A DNA stretch of 64,000 nucleotides from JAFAXA01 sp963777325 (GCA_963777325.1 CAVZQE010000018.1:747629-811628); one strand, 5' to 3'. Positions 35,770-44,587 are shown, numbered from the stretch's first letter. Translations and numbers: made by a program. Notes: generated by a model not told the origin, from the letters alone.

Positions 35770-36342
35770 ATGTTCGATTTTGCCTGGTCCGAGATCGCCG
35801 TCATCGGTGTCGTCGCACTCATCGCGATCGGGCCGAAGGACATGCCGACGGCAATCAGGGCCGTGACCAATGCGCTGAAGAAGGCCCGCCGCATGGCGGC
35901 CGAGTTTCAGGGCCATGTCGATGAGATGGTCCGCGAGGCCAATCTCGACGAGGTGCGGAAGGAATTCCAGCAAATCCGGAACTTCGACTTCAAGGGCACG
36001 GTCGAGCGCACGATCGACGCGGACGGCTCGCTCCGGGCGGCTTTCCAAGACCCGATCGCCGCGCACCCCCCGCAGCCGGTGGGCGTGATCGCGGATGCGC
36101 CCCCGCTCGGCGAAGCGGCCGCCCTGGAGGCTCATCCGGCCACGACCATCGCGCCGCAAGCGGATCTCGACCGCCTCGACCCGCTAGCGCCGGAGCACCC
36201 GGCGGGCGGGATCGCGCCGGAGGAGGCGCAGGAACGCGCGCCGGCCTTCATCCCGCCGGGAGCCGCCGCGTCGGCGCCGGAGCGGCCGTCCTTCGTGCCG
36301 CCGGGCACGACGCGCCCGAGCGATCGGCCGCTCCGCTACTGA
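35770..36342 (+). CDS. tatB: Sec-independent translocase protein TatB
   Basis: A 190-aa protein with one N-terminal membrane helix (about residues 7-21), the family G-P-K-D motif and an amphipathic helix rich in Lys/Arg. A long Pro/Ala-rich tail follows. It is the substrate-receptor partner of TatC for export of folded proteins. The M-F-D-F-A-W-S-E-I opening is diagnostic of TatB rather than TatA. No tatA gene is present between scpB and tatB. Confidence 0.9.
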   Translation: MFDFAWSEIAVIGVVALIAIGPKDMPTAIRAVTNALKKARRMAAEFQGHVDEMVREANLDEVRKEFQQIRNFDFKGTVERTIDADGSLRAAFQDPIAAHPPQPVGVIADAPPLGEAAALEAHPATTIAPQADLDRLDPLAPEHPAGGIAPEEAQERAPAFIPPGAAASAPERPSFVPPGTTRPSDRPLRY

Positions 36343-36385
36343 CAGGCGAACTTCCTGGCACCTTCCCCTCTGCATCAGGACCACC

Positions 36386-37183
36386 GTGGCCAAACCGAAG
36401 CCGAAGCCCGAGATCGAAGACACGATCGACGACAAGCCGATGCCGCTGCTCGAGCACATCGTCGAGCTGCGCCGGCGGCTGATCTGGTCGATCTCCGCCT
36501 TCATGATCGCGTTCTTCGTGTGCTACCACTTCTCGGGCGCGATCTACTCGTTTCTGGTGCGGCCGCTCGCCGACATCCTGCAGCATCAGACCGGCTCCGA
36601 CCGGAAGCTCATCTTCACGGCGCTGACCGAGGCGTTCTTCACCTATCTGAAGGTCGCGATTTTCGGGGCGGCGTTCTTCTCCTTCCCGATCGTCGCCTCG
36701 CAGATCTGGCTGTTCGTGGCGCCGGGTCTCTACCGCAGCGAGAAGCGGGCGCTGCTGCCGTTTCTGCTCGCGACGCCGATCCTGTTCGTGCTCGGCGCGG
36801 CGCTCGCCTACTATTTCGTGTTCCCGGTCGCGTGGCGGTTCTTCCTGAGCTTCGAGACGCCGACCGGCGGCGGCGGCCTGCCGATCCAGCTTGAGGCAAA
36901 GGTCGGCGAATACCTCGACCTGGTGATGAAGCTGATCTTCGCCTTCGGCATCGCCTTCGAGTTGCCGGTGCTGCTGACCCTGCTCGCGAAAGTCGGCATC
37001 GTCAGCTCGAAAGGGCTGCGGAAGATGCGCCGCTACGCCTATGTCGGGATGTTCGTGGTCGCGGCGATCCTCGCGCCCCCGGACGTGCTGACGCAATGCG
37101 GCCTCGCGATCCCGCTACTGGGCCTGTACGAGATCTCGATCCTGCTCGCGCGCATGGTCGAGCCGAAACCCATCGAGGCCTGA
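36386..37183 (+). CDS. tatC: Sec-independent translocase protein TatC
   Basis: Core of the twin-arginine receptor complex, 265 aa with six membrane segments. Conserved features are P-L-L-E-H-I-V-E-L-R-R-R-L at the N-terminus, TEAFFTYLKV, FVAPGLYRSEKR and the FAFGIAFELPV segment. GTG start. serS begins three bases after its stop. Confidence 0.95.
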   Translation: MAKPKPKPEIEDTIDDKPMPLLEHIVELRRRLIWSISAFMIAFFVCYHFSGAIYSFLVRPLADILQHQTGSDRKLIFTALTEAFFTYLKVAIFGAAFFSFPIVASQIWLFVAPGLYRSEKRALLPFLLATPILFVLGAALAYYFVFPVAWRFFLSFETPTGGGGLPIQLEAKVGEYLDLVMKLIFAFGIAFELPVLLTLLAKVGIVSSKGLRKMRRYAYVGMFVVAAILAPPDVLTQCGLAIPLLGLYEISILLARMVEPKPIEA

Positions 37184-37186
37184 CCG

Positions 37187-38470
37187 ATGCACGACATCCG
37201 CGCGATCCGCGCCGACCCGGAGGCATTCGATGACGGACTTAAGCGGCGTGGTCGGCGTGAGTGGGAGCCGAACTCGCTTCCAATCCTGACGCAGGACGAG
37301 GCTCGACGTAGTGCGCAGACATCACTTCAGCAGGTTCAAACACGCCGAAACGGTCTGGCCAAGTTGATCGCGGAAGGAAGGCGCAACAGCGTTGATACTG
37401 GGTTTCTTGAGAAAGAGGCACTCGAACTGCGGTATGTTGCGGACGACCTACAAAGCCAGGTGAGCGAGTTTGAGGCCGCTATCCGCGAGCAGCTTTCGCT
37501 TTTTCCCAACACGCTCGATCCCGAGGTGCCGGACGGGCCGGACGAGAACGCGAACCTCGTGGTCGCGCAGCACGGTGACGTTCGTGATCTCGGCTTTCAC
37601 CCGCGCCAGCATTTCGAGCTGGGCGAGGCGCTCGGGATGATGGATTTCGCGACCGCCGCCAAGATCGCGGGCGCGCGCTTTACCGTGTTGCGCGGGCCGC
37701 TCGCCCGGCTGGAACGCGCGCTCGGGCAGTTCATGATCGACCTGCACACGAACGGGCATGGCTACACCGAGACGAGCGTACCGCTGCTGGTCAACGACGC
37801 GGCCGCGTACGGCACGGGCCAGTTGCCGAAATTCGCCGACGATCTGTTCCGCACGACGGACGACCGCTGGCTGATCCCGACCGCCGAGGTGCCGCTGACC
37901 AACACCGTCGCGGGTGACATCCTATTGCAGAAGCAACTGCCGCTGCGCCTCACCGCGCTGACCGATTGCTTCCGCAGCGAGGCGGGCGCGGCCGGGCGGG
38001 ACACGCGCGGCATGTTGCGCCAGCACCAGTTCCGCAAGGTGGAGCTCGTCTCGATCACGCACCCGGACGAAAGCGCCGCCGAGCACGAGCGCATGACGCG
38101 CTGCGCCGAAGCCGTGCTGTCCAGGCTTGGTCTCACCTTCCGCCGCGTTCTGCTCTGCGCGGGCGACACCGGCTTCAGCGCCGCCAAGACCTACGATCTC
38201 GAGGTCTGGCTGCCGGGGCAGGGGGCGTGGCGGGAGATCAGTTCCTGCTCCAATTGCCGCGACTTCCAGGCACGGCGGATGAACGCCCGCTTCCGCGCGC
38301 CGGACGGCAAATCGCTCGCGTTCGTGCATACCTTGAACGGCTCGGGCGTCGCGGTCGGCCGGGCGCTGATCGCGGTGATGGAGACTTACCAGCAGGAAGA
38401 CGGCTCCATCGCCGTGCCGCCCGCGCTGGTCCCGTATATGGGCGGGATGGAGCGGATCGGGCGGGCATGA
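37187..38470 (+). CDS. serS: Serine-tRNA ligase
   Basis: Class II aminoacyl-tRNA synthetase, 427 aa. The N-terminal coiled-coil arm spans about residues 1-105. Motif 2 (FRSEAGAAGRDTRGMLRQHQF) and motif 3 (NGSGVAVGRALIAVMETYQ) are complete. The 5' third is peculiar: bases 37321-37440 are only about 52% GC with codon use unlike the rest, and the arm sequence is diverged, whereas the catalytic part is typical. This points to replacement of the arm by recombination. The downstream hydrolase gene overlaps its stop (ATGA). Confidence 0.95.
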   Translation: MHDIRAIRADPEAFDDGLKRRGRREWEPNSLPILTQDEARRSAQTSLQQVQTRRNGLAKLIAEGRRNSVDTGFLEKEALELRYVADDLQSQVSEFEAAIREQLSLFPNTLDPEVPDGPDENANLVVAQHGDVRDLGFHPRQHFELGEALGMMDFATAAKIAGARFTVLRGPLARLERALGQFMIDLHTNGHGYTETSVPLLVNDAAAYGTGQLPKFADDLFRTTDDRWLIPTAEVPLTNTVAGDILLQKQLPLRLTALTDCFRSEAGAAGRDTRGMLRQHQFRKVELVSITHPDESAAEHERMTRCAEAVLSRLGLTFRRVLLCAGDTGFSAAKTYDLEVWLPGQGAWREISSCSNCRDFQARRMNARFRAPDGKSLAFVHTLNGSGVAVGRALIAVMETYQQEDGSIAVPPALVPYMGGMERIGRA

Positions 38471-39636
38471 CGATGCAGGCAGACCTCGACAGCGTCCTCA
38501 ATGACGCGACCCGATCCGGCGGGGTGCCCGGCATCGTCGCGGCGCTCGCGACGAGGGAGGGCATCGCCTATACCGGCGCGGCCGGGAGACGGGGTCTCGA
38601 GGGCGAAGCGTCCATGACGCAGGACACGATCTTCGCCATCGCGTCGATGACCAAGGCGATCACCTCGGTCGCCGCCATGCAGCTGGTCGAGGAGGGCAGG
38701 CTCGCGCTCGACCAGGAGGCCCGCGCGGTCTTGCCGGAGATCGGCGCGCTCCGCGTGCTGGACGGGTTCGGCGAGGACGGCGCGCCAAGGCTGCGGCCGC
38801 CACGCCGTTCGGTGACGCTCCGCCAGCTTCTGACCCATACGTCCGGCATCGGCTACGACTTCCTCAATGCCGATCTGCTGCGATATCTGAAATGGAGCGG
38901 GCTGCCCCCGGCGCGCAGCGGCAAGCTCGCGGCGTTCCAGGCGCCGCTGGTGGCCGATCCCGGTGATGCCTGGGAATACGGCACGGGCATCGACTGGGTC
39001 GGCCGGATGCTGGAAGCGGTGACCGGACAACGCCTGGACCGCCTCCTGCGCGATCGCGTAACCGGGCCGCTCGGCATGCACGATACCGGCTTCACGCTCA
39101 CGGCGGAGCAGCTTGGCCGCCAGGCCGTCACCCACCGGCGCGACCCGGACGGCACCCTGCGGCCGTTGCCGTCGCTCCCGCCGCCGGAGATGGAGTTTTA
39201 TCCGGGCGGCACGCGGCTGTACTCGACGGCCGGAGACTATCTCCGTTTCCTGCGAATGTTGCTTGGGGACGGAGCGCTCGATGGCGTGCGCCTGCTGCGC
39301 CCCGAGACGGTCGCGGAAATGGGGCGGAACCAGATCGGCGAGCTGTCGGTGCGCGCCCTCACGGCCGTCATCCCCAACATGACCAACGCGTTCGACCTGC
39401 TGCCCGGCGTCCCGTGCAAATGGGGCCTCGGTTTCCTGATCAACACGGTGCCCACCGCGACGGGCCGCAGCGCGGGGAGCCTCGCCTGGGCCGGGATCAA
39501 TAACACCTACTACTGGATCGACCCGACGCGCGGCGTCGCTGGCCTGCTGCTGGCCCAGGTCTCACCGTTCCTCGATGCAGCCGTGCTCGACGCCTTCGAC
39601 CGCTTCGAGACGGCGCTCTACGGCGTCCTCTCCTAG
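38467..39636 (+). CDS. Serine hydrolase of the beta-lactamase/esterase EstB family
   Basis: A 389-aa class C beta-lactamase-like hydrolase. The SxxK nucleophile motif is S-M-T-K (Ser60 region: FAIASMTKAIT), followed by LLTHTSGIGYDF. A Y-G-T-G-I-D-W segment stands at the YxN position, and a late AGINNTYYWIDP takes the place of the KTG-like strand. Without a signal peptide it is probably a cytoplasmic esterase or peptidase rather than an antibiotic-resistance enzyme. Translationally coupled to serS; converges on cfa. Confidence 0.85.
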   Translation: MTMQADLDSVLNDATRSGGVPGIVAALATREGIAYTGAAGRRGLEGEASMTQDTIFAIASMTKAITSVAAMQLVEEGRLALDQEARAVLPEIGALRVLDGFGEDGAPRLRPPRRSVTLRQLLTHTSGIGYDFLNADLLRYLKWSGLPPARSGKLAAFQAPLVADPGDAWEYGTGIDWVGRMLEAVTGQRLDRLLRDRVTGPLGMHDTGFTLTAEQLGRQAVTHRRDPDGTLRPLPSLPPPEMEFYPGGTRLYSTAGDYLRFLRMLLGDGALDGVRLLRPETVAEMGRNQIGELSVRALTAVIPNMTNAFDLLPGVPCKWGLGFLINTVPTATGRSAGSLAWAGINNTYYWIDPTRGVAGLLLAQVSPFLDAAVLDAFDRFETALYGVLS

Positions 39637-40901
39637 TCGGCGTCCTCGGTCGAGCGTTCACGCACCATAACGGGCTTGCGCTCGGCGCGGGCGATGTAGT
39701 CGCGGGTGAGCGGGATGTCCGCGCCGCCGGGGAAGCCGAGCTGCACCTGAAACACCTCGATCTCCTCGCGCTCGAAGGAACGCTCGGCCCCGATCAGGTA
39801 GAACTCCCACATCCGGCAGAACCGCTCGTCGTACAGCGCCGCGATCTCGTCCCGGTGGGCCTGGAACCGCCGCAGCCATGCCCGCAACGTCTGGGCGTAG
39901 TGGCGCCGGAGCACCTCCACATCGGTGACGGCGAGGCCCGAATGCTCGATCGGCGGCATGATCTCGCTCATCGCCGGCGTGTAGCCGCCCGGGAAGATGT
40001 ATTTCGCGATCCAGGCGTTCGTGGCGCCGGGCGGTCCGGTGCGGCCGATCGTGTGCAGGAGGGCGACGCCGTCGCGCTTCAGCCGATTCGCCACAACCTT
40101 GAAGAACGTCCGGTAGTGGTCGACCCCGACATGCTCGAACATGCCGACGGAAACGATGCGGTCGAACTGTCCCGGCACCGCCCGGTAGTCCATCAGCTCG
40201 AACGAGACCCGGTCCGCGAGGCCCTCCTCCTCCGCCCGCGCCCGCGCCACCGCCAGCTGCTCGGACGAGAGCGTGATTCCGGTGACGGTCGCGCCGTAGT
40301 CGCGGGCGAGCGTCAGCGCGAGTCCGCCCCAGCCGCAGCCGATATCGAGCACCGACAGCCCGGGCCGATCCAGCAGGAGCTTGGCCGCGATATGGCGTTT
40401 CTTCGCGTTCTGCGCCTCCTCAAGCGTCTCGTTCCCGGTCGGGAAGTAGGCGCAGGAATATTGGCGGTCGCGGTCGAGGAAGAGATCATAGAGCGTATGG
40501 CTGAGATCGTAGTGGTGGGCGGCGTTGCGGCGAGCTTTCCGAGCCGGATTGAACTGGTCGACGCGCCGCCGCGCGTGCGCCAGGAGGCGGCGGGCGTTGA
40601 TGACGAAGAACGACGTCCGGGGCAGGCTTATCGTATTCAACGTAAGGAGGTCGAGCACGGCGAACAGATCGCTGCCGCCCACCGGCGCCAGCTCGCCCTC
40701 CATGTACAGTTCGCCCGCCGCCAGCTCGGGATTGAGCAGCAGGCGCTTGACCGCGCGCTCGGAGCGGAAAGCGAACCGCGCCTCCGGACGGGCACCCGGC
40801 GCTTCCCCGTAGATCGAGGAGCTGCCGTCCGGCCAGACTACATGCAGCCTGCCGCGCCGGATCAGGGTTCTGAAAACGGCATCCAACGCCTTCTGGAACA
40901 T
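39633..40901 (-). CDS. cfa: Cyclopropane-fatty-acyl-phospholipid synthase
   Basis: Adds a methylene group from SAM across double bonds of membrane lipid acyl chains. The protein is 422 aa. The SAM motif is LSVLDIGCGWGGLALTLA, and the family motifs A-A-H-H-Y-D-L-S, SCAYFPTG, MFEHVGVDHY and KYIFPGGYTP are present. I start it at the ATG at 40901. A longer in-frame reading to 40961 would run through the terminator hairpin of the ribosomal operon. It overlaps the 3' end of the convergent hydrolase gene by four bases. Confidence 0.92.
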   Translation of the reverse strand: MFQKALDAVFRTLIRRGRLHVVWPDGSSSIYGEAPGARPEARFAFRSERAVKRLLLNPELAAGELYMEGELAPVGGSDLFAVLDLLTLNTISLPRTSFFVINARRLLAHARRRVDQFNPARKARRNAAHHYDLSHTLYDLFLDRDRQYSCAYFPTGNETLEEAQNAKKRHIAAKLLLDRPGLSVLDIGCGWGGLALTLARDYGATVTGITLSSEQLAVARARAEEEGLADRVSFELMDYRAVPGQFDRIVSVGMFEHVGVDHYRTFFKVVANRLKRDGVALLHTIGRTGPPGATNAWIAKYIFPGGYTPAMSEIMPPIEHSGLAVTDVEVLRRHYAQTLRAWLRRFQAHRDEIAALYDERFCRMWEFYLIGAERSFEREEIEVFQVQLGFPGGADIPLTRDYIARAERKPVMVRERSTEDAD

Positions 40902-40910
40902 CCTGCCACC

Positions 40911-40951
40911 ATAAGAAAACCGCTCCCAGGGTAAATCCCCCGGGAGCGGTT
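40911..40951 (-). terminator. Rho-independent terminator of the rpsF-rpsR-rplI operon
   Basis: A perfect 10-bp stem (40918-40927 paired with 40942-40951) with a 14-base loop. In the leftward direction it is followed by TTTTCTT. It lies 34 bases after the L9 stop codon and just ahead of the cfa start. Confidence 0.85.
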
Positions 40952-40985
40952 CAGTTCGCATTCAGCGGCGGGCGTCGCAGAAGTG

Positions 40986-41552
40986 TTACGGCTGTTCGCC
41001 GGCGCCGGGGTCGAATACGTCCAGCGTCTCATCCGCCGTCTTGCCTTCGTCCTCTTCGCCGCCGATCGTCTCGCCACGGGCCTGCTTTTGCGCCTCTTCC
41101 GAGCTGCGCGCGACATTCACCACGACGGGGATGGAGACCTCGGGGTGCAGGATCGCCCGCACGCGCGCGAGGCCGAGCGACTTGATCGGATGCTCGAGCG
41201 CGATCTGATCGCGGCCGATCGTGAGGCCGGCGGCGGTCGCCGCCTCGGCGATATCGCGCGACGAAACCGAGCCGTAGAGCCCGCCCGATTCGCCCGCTTG
41301 GCGGATGATGACGACCGACAGGCCGCCCACGCGCTCGGCGAGACGCTCCGCTTCCTCGCGGCGGCGCAGGTTCTGCGCCTCGAGCTGCGCCCGCTGCTGC
41401 TCGAACCGCTCGCGGTTCTCCTTGCTCGCCCGCATCGCCTTTTTCTGCGGCAACAGGAAATTGCGGGCAAAGCCGGGCTTCACGCGCACGACGTCGCCCA
41501 TCTGCCCAAGCTTATCGACGCGCTGGAGCAGGATCAGTTCTGTGGCGGCCAT
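40986..41552 (-). CDS. rplI: 50S ribosomal protein L9
   Basis: Structural protein of the large subunit, 188 aa. The N-terminal domain includes MGDVVRVKPGFARNFLLPQKKA, then a long helix rich in Glu/Arg and the C-terminal RNA-binding domain (LYGSVSSRDIAE). An acidic C-terminal extension is typical of alphaproteobacteria. Last gene of the rpsF-rpsR-rplI operon. Confidence 0.96.
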   Translation of the reverse strand: MAATELILLQRVDKLGQMGDVVRVKPGFARNFLLPQKKAMRASKENRERFEQQRAQLEAQNLRRREEAERLAERVGGLSVVIIRQAGESGGLYGSVSSRDIAEAATAAGLTIGRDQIALEHPIKSLGLARVRAILHPEVSIPVVVNVARSSEEAQKQARGETIGGEEDEGKTADETLDVFDPGAGEQP

Positions 41553-41580
41553 TGTCCTCTTTCCTTCCGGTCGCTTCCCG

Positions 41581-41853
41581 TCAGCTCACCACATACGGGA
41601 GCAGCGCCAGGAACCGCGCGCGCTTGATGGCATTGGCCAGTTCGCGCTGCTTCTTGGCGGAGACGGCGGTGATGCGGGACGGCACGATTTTGCCGCGCTC
41701 GCTGAGAAAGCGCGACAGCAGCCGCACGTCCTTATAGTCGATCTTCGGTGCGTTCGGGCCGGAGAAGGGGCAGGACTTGCGCCGGCGGTAGAACGGTCGG
41801 CGCGCGCCGACCGCGGTGCGGCGGGTGGCGGGATTGACTTCTGTATCCGACAT
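41581..41853 (-). CDS. rpsR: 30S ribosomal protein S18
   Basis: A 90-aa small-subunit protein that pairs with S6. Recognisable by R-R-P-F-Y-R-R-R-K-S-C-P-F, then IDYKDVRLLSRFLSERGKI and A-I-K-R-A-R-F-L-A-L-L-P-Y. It lies 12 bases after rpsF and 28 before rplI. Confidence 0.97.
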   Translation of the reverse strand: MSDTEVNPATRRTAVGARRPFYRRRKSCPFSGPNAPKIDYKDVRLLSRFLSERGKIVPSRITAVSAKKQRELANAIKRARFLALLPYVVS

Positions 41854-41865
41854 GCTCGCCTCTCC

Positions 41866-42351
41866 TTATTCCTGGCCGCCACGCGGCTCTCGCGCGGCGT
41901 CGGCGAACTCCTCGCGGTCGGGACGCGCGCGGAACTCCTCGCGCTCGTCGAACCCGCGCCGCCGCCCGCTCTCGAAGCGTCCGGCGGGCTTCGGCCCGCG
42001 GAAGCCCCGGTCGCGATCGCGCTCCTCGGACTTGCGGGACAGGATGACCGACGGGGCCTCGTCGATCTCGTCCACGCGGATCGTCATGAAACGCAGGATG
42101 TCCTCGTTGAGCCGGAGTTGGCGCTCCATCTCATGGATCGCGGGCGGCTTGGCATCCAGCCCGAGCAGGAGATAGTGGCCCTTGCGGTTCTTCTTGATTC
42201 GATAGGACAGGCTGCGCAGCCCCCAATACTCGCGCTTGCGGATCGAGGAGCCGTCCCCCTCGAGCTGCGCCGCGATGCCGTCGGCGATGTCGTCGACCTG
42301 CTGCTGCGTGATGTCGCTGCGCGCAATGAGCACGCACTCATATAGTGGCAT
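41866..42351 (-). CDS. rpsF: 30S ribosomal protein S6
   Basis: A 161-aa small-subunit protein that begins MPLYECVLIARSDI and has the family segment SYRIKKNRKGHYLLL. A charged Arg/Glu-rich C-terminal extension of about 60 residues is present, as in other alphaproteobacteria. The start at 42351 has AGAGGGACCAAAGG immediately upstream. First gene of the operon; its promoter must lie in 42352-42560. Confidence 0.96.
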   Translation of the reverse strand: MPLYECVLIARSDITQQQVDDIADGIAAQLEGDGSSIRKREYWGLRSLSYRIKKNRKGHYLLLGLDAKPPAIHEMERQLRLNEDILRFMTIRVDEIDEAPSVILSRKSEERDRDRGFRGPKPAGRFESGRRRGFDEREEFRARPDREEFADAAREPRGGQE

Positions 42352-42562
42352 CCTTTGGTCCCTCTGGCTTGTCTCCGCCCCGGCCCCGCGTCTCTCGCCG
42401 CATCGGGCCGCGCGCCCCCATGGCGCGCTGGGCATAGCCGGGACGGGTGCCGCCGCCCGGCAGGGAAGGCGGCGCATCAAGCACGGATCACGGCCGCGAG
42501 CAAGGTGTCCTGTCCCGTCCTTCGTCCCGGGAAGCCCTTTTTGGACGTTTCCCCGGGCGAGA

Positions 42563-42591
42563 TTGACAGCCCTGGGACCGGCGGCTACGCC
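42563..42591 (+). promoter_or_regulatory. Probable sigma-70 promoter of fabD
   Basis: A perfect -35 hexamer TTGACA at 42563-42568 is followed after 17 bases by TACGCC as a weak -10 (42586-42591). This would start transcription about 25 bases before the fabD ATG. It lies in the 273-base region between the divergent rpsF and fabD genes. Confidence 0.5.
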
Positions 42592-42624
42592 CCGCTTGCC
42601 CTAATCTCCCCTCTGGATGCTGCA

Positions 42625-43593
42625 ATGCCAGTGCGCGCCTTCATCTTCCCGGGCCAGGGAAGCCAGTCCGTCGGCATGGGCCGCGATCTCGCCGCCGCCT
42701 TCGCGGCGGCCCGCGACGTGTTCGGAGAGGTGGACGAGGCTCTGAAGCAGCGCCTCTCGAAGCTGATGTTCGAGGGACCGGCGGAGGAGCTGACCCTGAC
42801 CGAGAACACCCAGCCCGCCCTGATGGCGGTTTCGCTCGCGGTGTTGCGGGTGATGGAGAGCGAGGGCGGCTTCGCGCTCCGCGACCGGGTTGCGGTCGTC
42901 GCCGGTCACTCGCTCGGCGAATACTCGGCCCTCGCCGCCGCCGGAAGCTTCTCCGTCCCGGACGTCGCGCGTTTGCTGCGGCTGCGTGGCCGCGCCATGC
43001 AGAGGGCGGTGCCTCCGGGCGAGGGCGGCATGGCGGCGCTGATCGGCGTCGACATGGAGCAGGCGCGCTCGATTTGCGCGGAAGCCGCGTCCGTGCCGGA
43101 CAGCGAGGGGGGCGAGCGGCAGGTGGCCGAGGCGGCCAACGACAATGGCGGCGGCCAGGTCGTGATCTCCGGCGATCGCGCCGCCATCGAGCGCGCGGTC
43201 GAGATCGCGAAGAAGCGCGGCATCCGGCGCGCGATGCCGCTGCCGGTCTCTGCGCCCTTCCACTGCGCGCTGATGGCGCCGGCCGCGAAGGCGATGGCCG
43301 AGGCGCTCGCGGCGACGCCGCCCGTCGCGCCCTGCGTGCCGCTGATCGCGAACGTCTCGGCGGCGAAAGCGACCGATCCGGAGTTGCTCCGCGACCTGCT
43401 GGTGCGCCAGGTGACCGAGACCGTGCGCTGGCGCGAGAGCGTGGAAGCGATGACCGCGATGGGCGTCGATACGTTCTTCGAACTCGGGGCGGGCAAGGTG
43501 CTGACCGGGCTTGTGCGCCGGATCGCGCCCGACGCGACCGCGAGTTCGGCCGCCACGCCCGCCGAGATCGACGCGCTTCTGAAAACGCTCTGA
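42625..43593 (+). CDS. fabD: Malonyl-CoA:ACP transacylase
   Basis: Moves malonyl from CoA to acyl carrier protein for fatty-acid elongation. The 322-aa protein has FIFPGQGSQSVGMG near the start. The nucleophile is Ser96 in VAGHSLGEYSAL, and the catalytic His lies in SAPFHCALM. First gene of the fabD-fabG-acpP-fabF-mltG run; fabG follows after 27 bases. Confidence 0.96.
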   Translation: MPVRAFIFPGQGSQSVGMGRDLAAAFAAARDVFGEVDEALKQRLSKLMFEGPAEELTLTENTQPALMAVSLAVLRVMESEGGFALRDRVAVVAGHSLGEYSALAAAGSFSVPDVARLLRLRGRAMQRAVPPGEGGMAALIGVDMEQARSICAEAASVPDSEGGERQVAEAANDNGGGQVVISGDRAAIERAVEIAKKRGIRRAMPLPVSAPFHCALMAPAAKAMAEALAATPPVAPCVPLIANVSAAKATDPELLRDLLVRQVTETVRWRESVEAMTAMGVDTFFELGAGKVLTGLVRRIAPDATASSAATPAEIDALLKTL

Positions 43594-43620
43594 GCAGCGG
43601 CCAGGAGGAGAAAAGGCGGC

Positions 43621-44361
43621 ATGTTCCGGCTGGACGGCAAGGCGGCGCTCGTGACGGGGGCCTCGGGCGGCATCGGCGGCGCGATCGCCCGGACATTGCA
43701 CGCCCAGGGCGCGACAGTGGTGCTCTCCGGGACGCGGCAGGAGGCGCTGGACGCGCTCGCGTCGGAACTCGGGGACCGGGCGCATGTCTGCCCGGCCGAT
43801 CTTCGCGACCCGGACGCGCCGGACGCGCTGATCGAGGCGGCCGAGCAGGCGGCGGGGCCGCTGCATATCCTCGTCAACAATGCGGGCCTGACGCGGGACA
43901 TGCTGGCGATCCGCATCAGGGACGAGGACTGGCAGACGGTGCTCGACGTCGATCTCGGCGCGCCGTTCCGCCTGGCGCGCGCGGCGCTCAGGGTCATGCT
44001 GCGCCGACGCGCGGGACGGATCATTGCTATCGGCAGCATCGTCGGGGCGACCGGCAATGCCGGGCAGGCCAATTACGCGGCCGCCAAGGCGGGGCTGGTC
44101 GGCATGTCCAAGGCGCTGGCGCAGGAGGTCGCGTCCCGCCGGGTAACGGTCAATGTCGTCGCGCCCGGCTTCATCGAGACCGCGATGACCGATGCGCTCG
44201 GCGAGGCGCAGCGCGCCAAGCTCTCCGGCGCCATCCCGCTCGGCCGCCTGGGGCGGCCGGACGATGTCGCCGCCGCCGTGCTCTATCTCGCATCCGACGA
44301 GGCGGCCTGGGTGACGGGCGCGACGATCCACGTCAACGGCGGCATGGCGATGATTTCGTGA
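43621..44361 (+). CDS. fabG: 3-oxoacyl-ACP reductase
   Basis: NADPH-dependent ketoreduction step of fatty-acid synthesis. A 246-aa short-chain dehydrogenase with TGASGGIG at residues 12-19, NNAG at 86-89 and the catalytic Ser139-Tyr152-Lys156 set (NYAAAKAG). The C-terminal V-T-G-A-T-I-H-V-N-G-G-M is typical of FabG. An AGGAGG ribosome site precedes it. Confidence 0.95.
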   Translation: MFRLDGKAALVTGASGGIGGAIARTLHAQGATVVLSGTRQEALDALASELGDRAHVCPADLRDPDAPDALIEAAEQAAGPLHILVNNAGLTRDMLAIRIRDEDWQTVLDVDLGAPFRLARAALRVMLRRRAGRIIAIGSIVGATGNAGQANYAAAKAGLVGMSKALAQEVASRRVTVNVVAPGFIETAMTDALGEAQRAKLSGAIPLGRLGRPDDVAAAVLYLASDEAAWVTGATIHVNGGMAMIS

Positions 44362-44376
44362 CGCACCCTGGGTGCG
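44362..44376. repeat. 15-bp perfect palindrome after fabG
   Basis: CGCACCC-T-GGGTGCG begins at the base after the fabG stop codon, with seven-base arms and a single central base. With no loop it cannot form a terminator hairpin, so a protein-binding site ahead of acpP is the more likely reading, if it is functional. Confidence 0.4.
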
Positions 44377-44438
44377 ATGCTGTCGTGACACAAGCGGGCA
44401 GCCCGGTCCCGGACAGGCGCGAAACGGGCGGGCCGGTG

Positions 44439-44468
44439 TTGGCTGGCGTGACAAAACCATGCTATCGC
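44439..44468 (+). promoter_or_regulatory. Possible acpP promoter
   Basis: TTGGCT (44439-44444) and TATCGC (44463-44468), 18 bases apart, lie in the 226-base gap between fabG and acpP. acpP needs far higher expression than its neighbours and often has its own promoter. The hexamers are only partial matches. Confidence 0.35.
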
Positions 44469-44587
44469 CCCGAACCCTCGCGCCGCTCGGATCCTGTCCG
44501 ACGGACAATCAAGGCGTACCAGCGGCAATCCGGTTCCGGACCGATCGACCGGGCCGGCCGGACCTACAGGCAGGAGTGATCGATCTC

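Noticed and set aside
37321..37345. Possible tRNA T-loop-like bases (GGTTCAAAC) in low-GC DNA
   Set aside because: It lies inside the serS reading frame and I could not fold a cloverleaf around it. The GC dip is better explained as mosaic coding sequence.
38467..39636. Beta-lactamase resistance gene
   Set aside because: The fold is class C-like, but there is no signal peptide and the motifs fit EstB-type esterases. The setting after serS is housekeeping.
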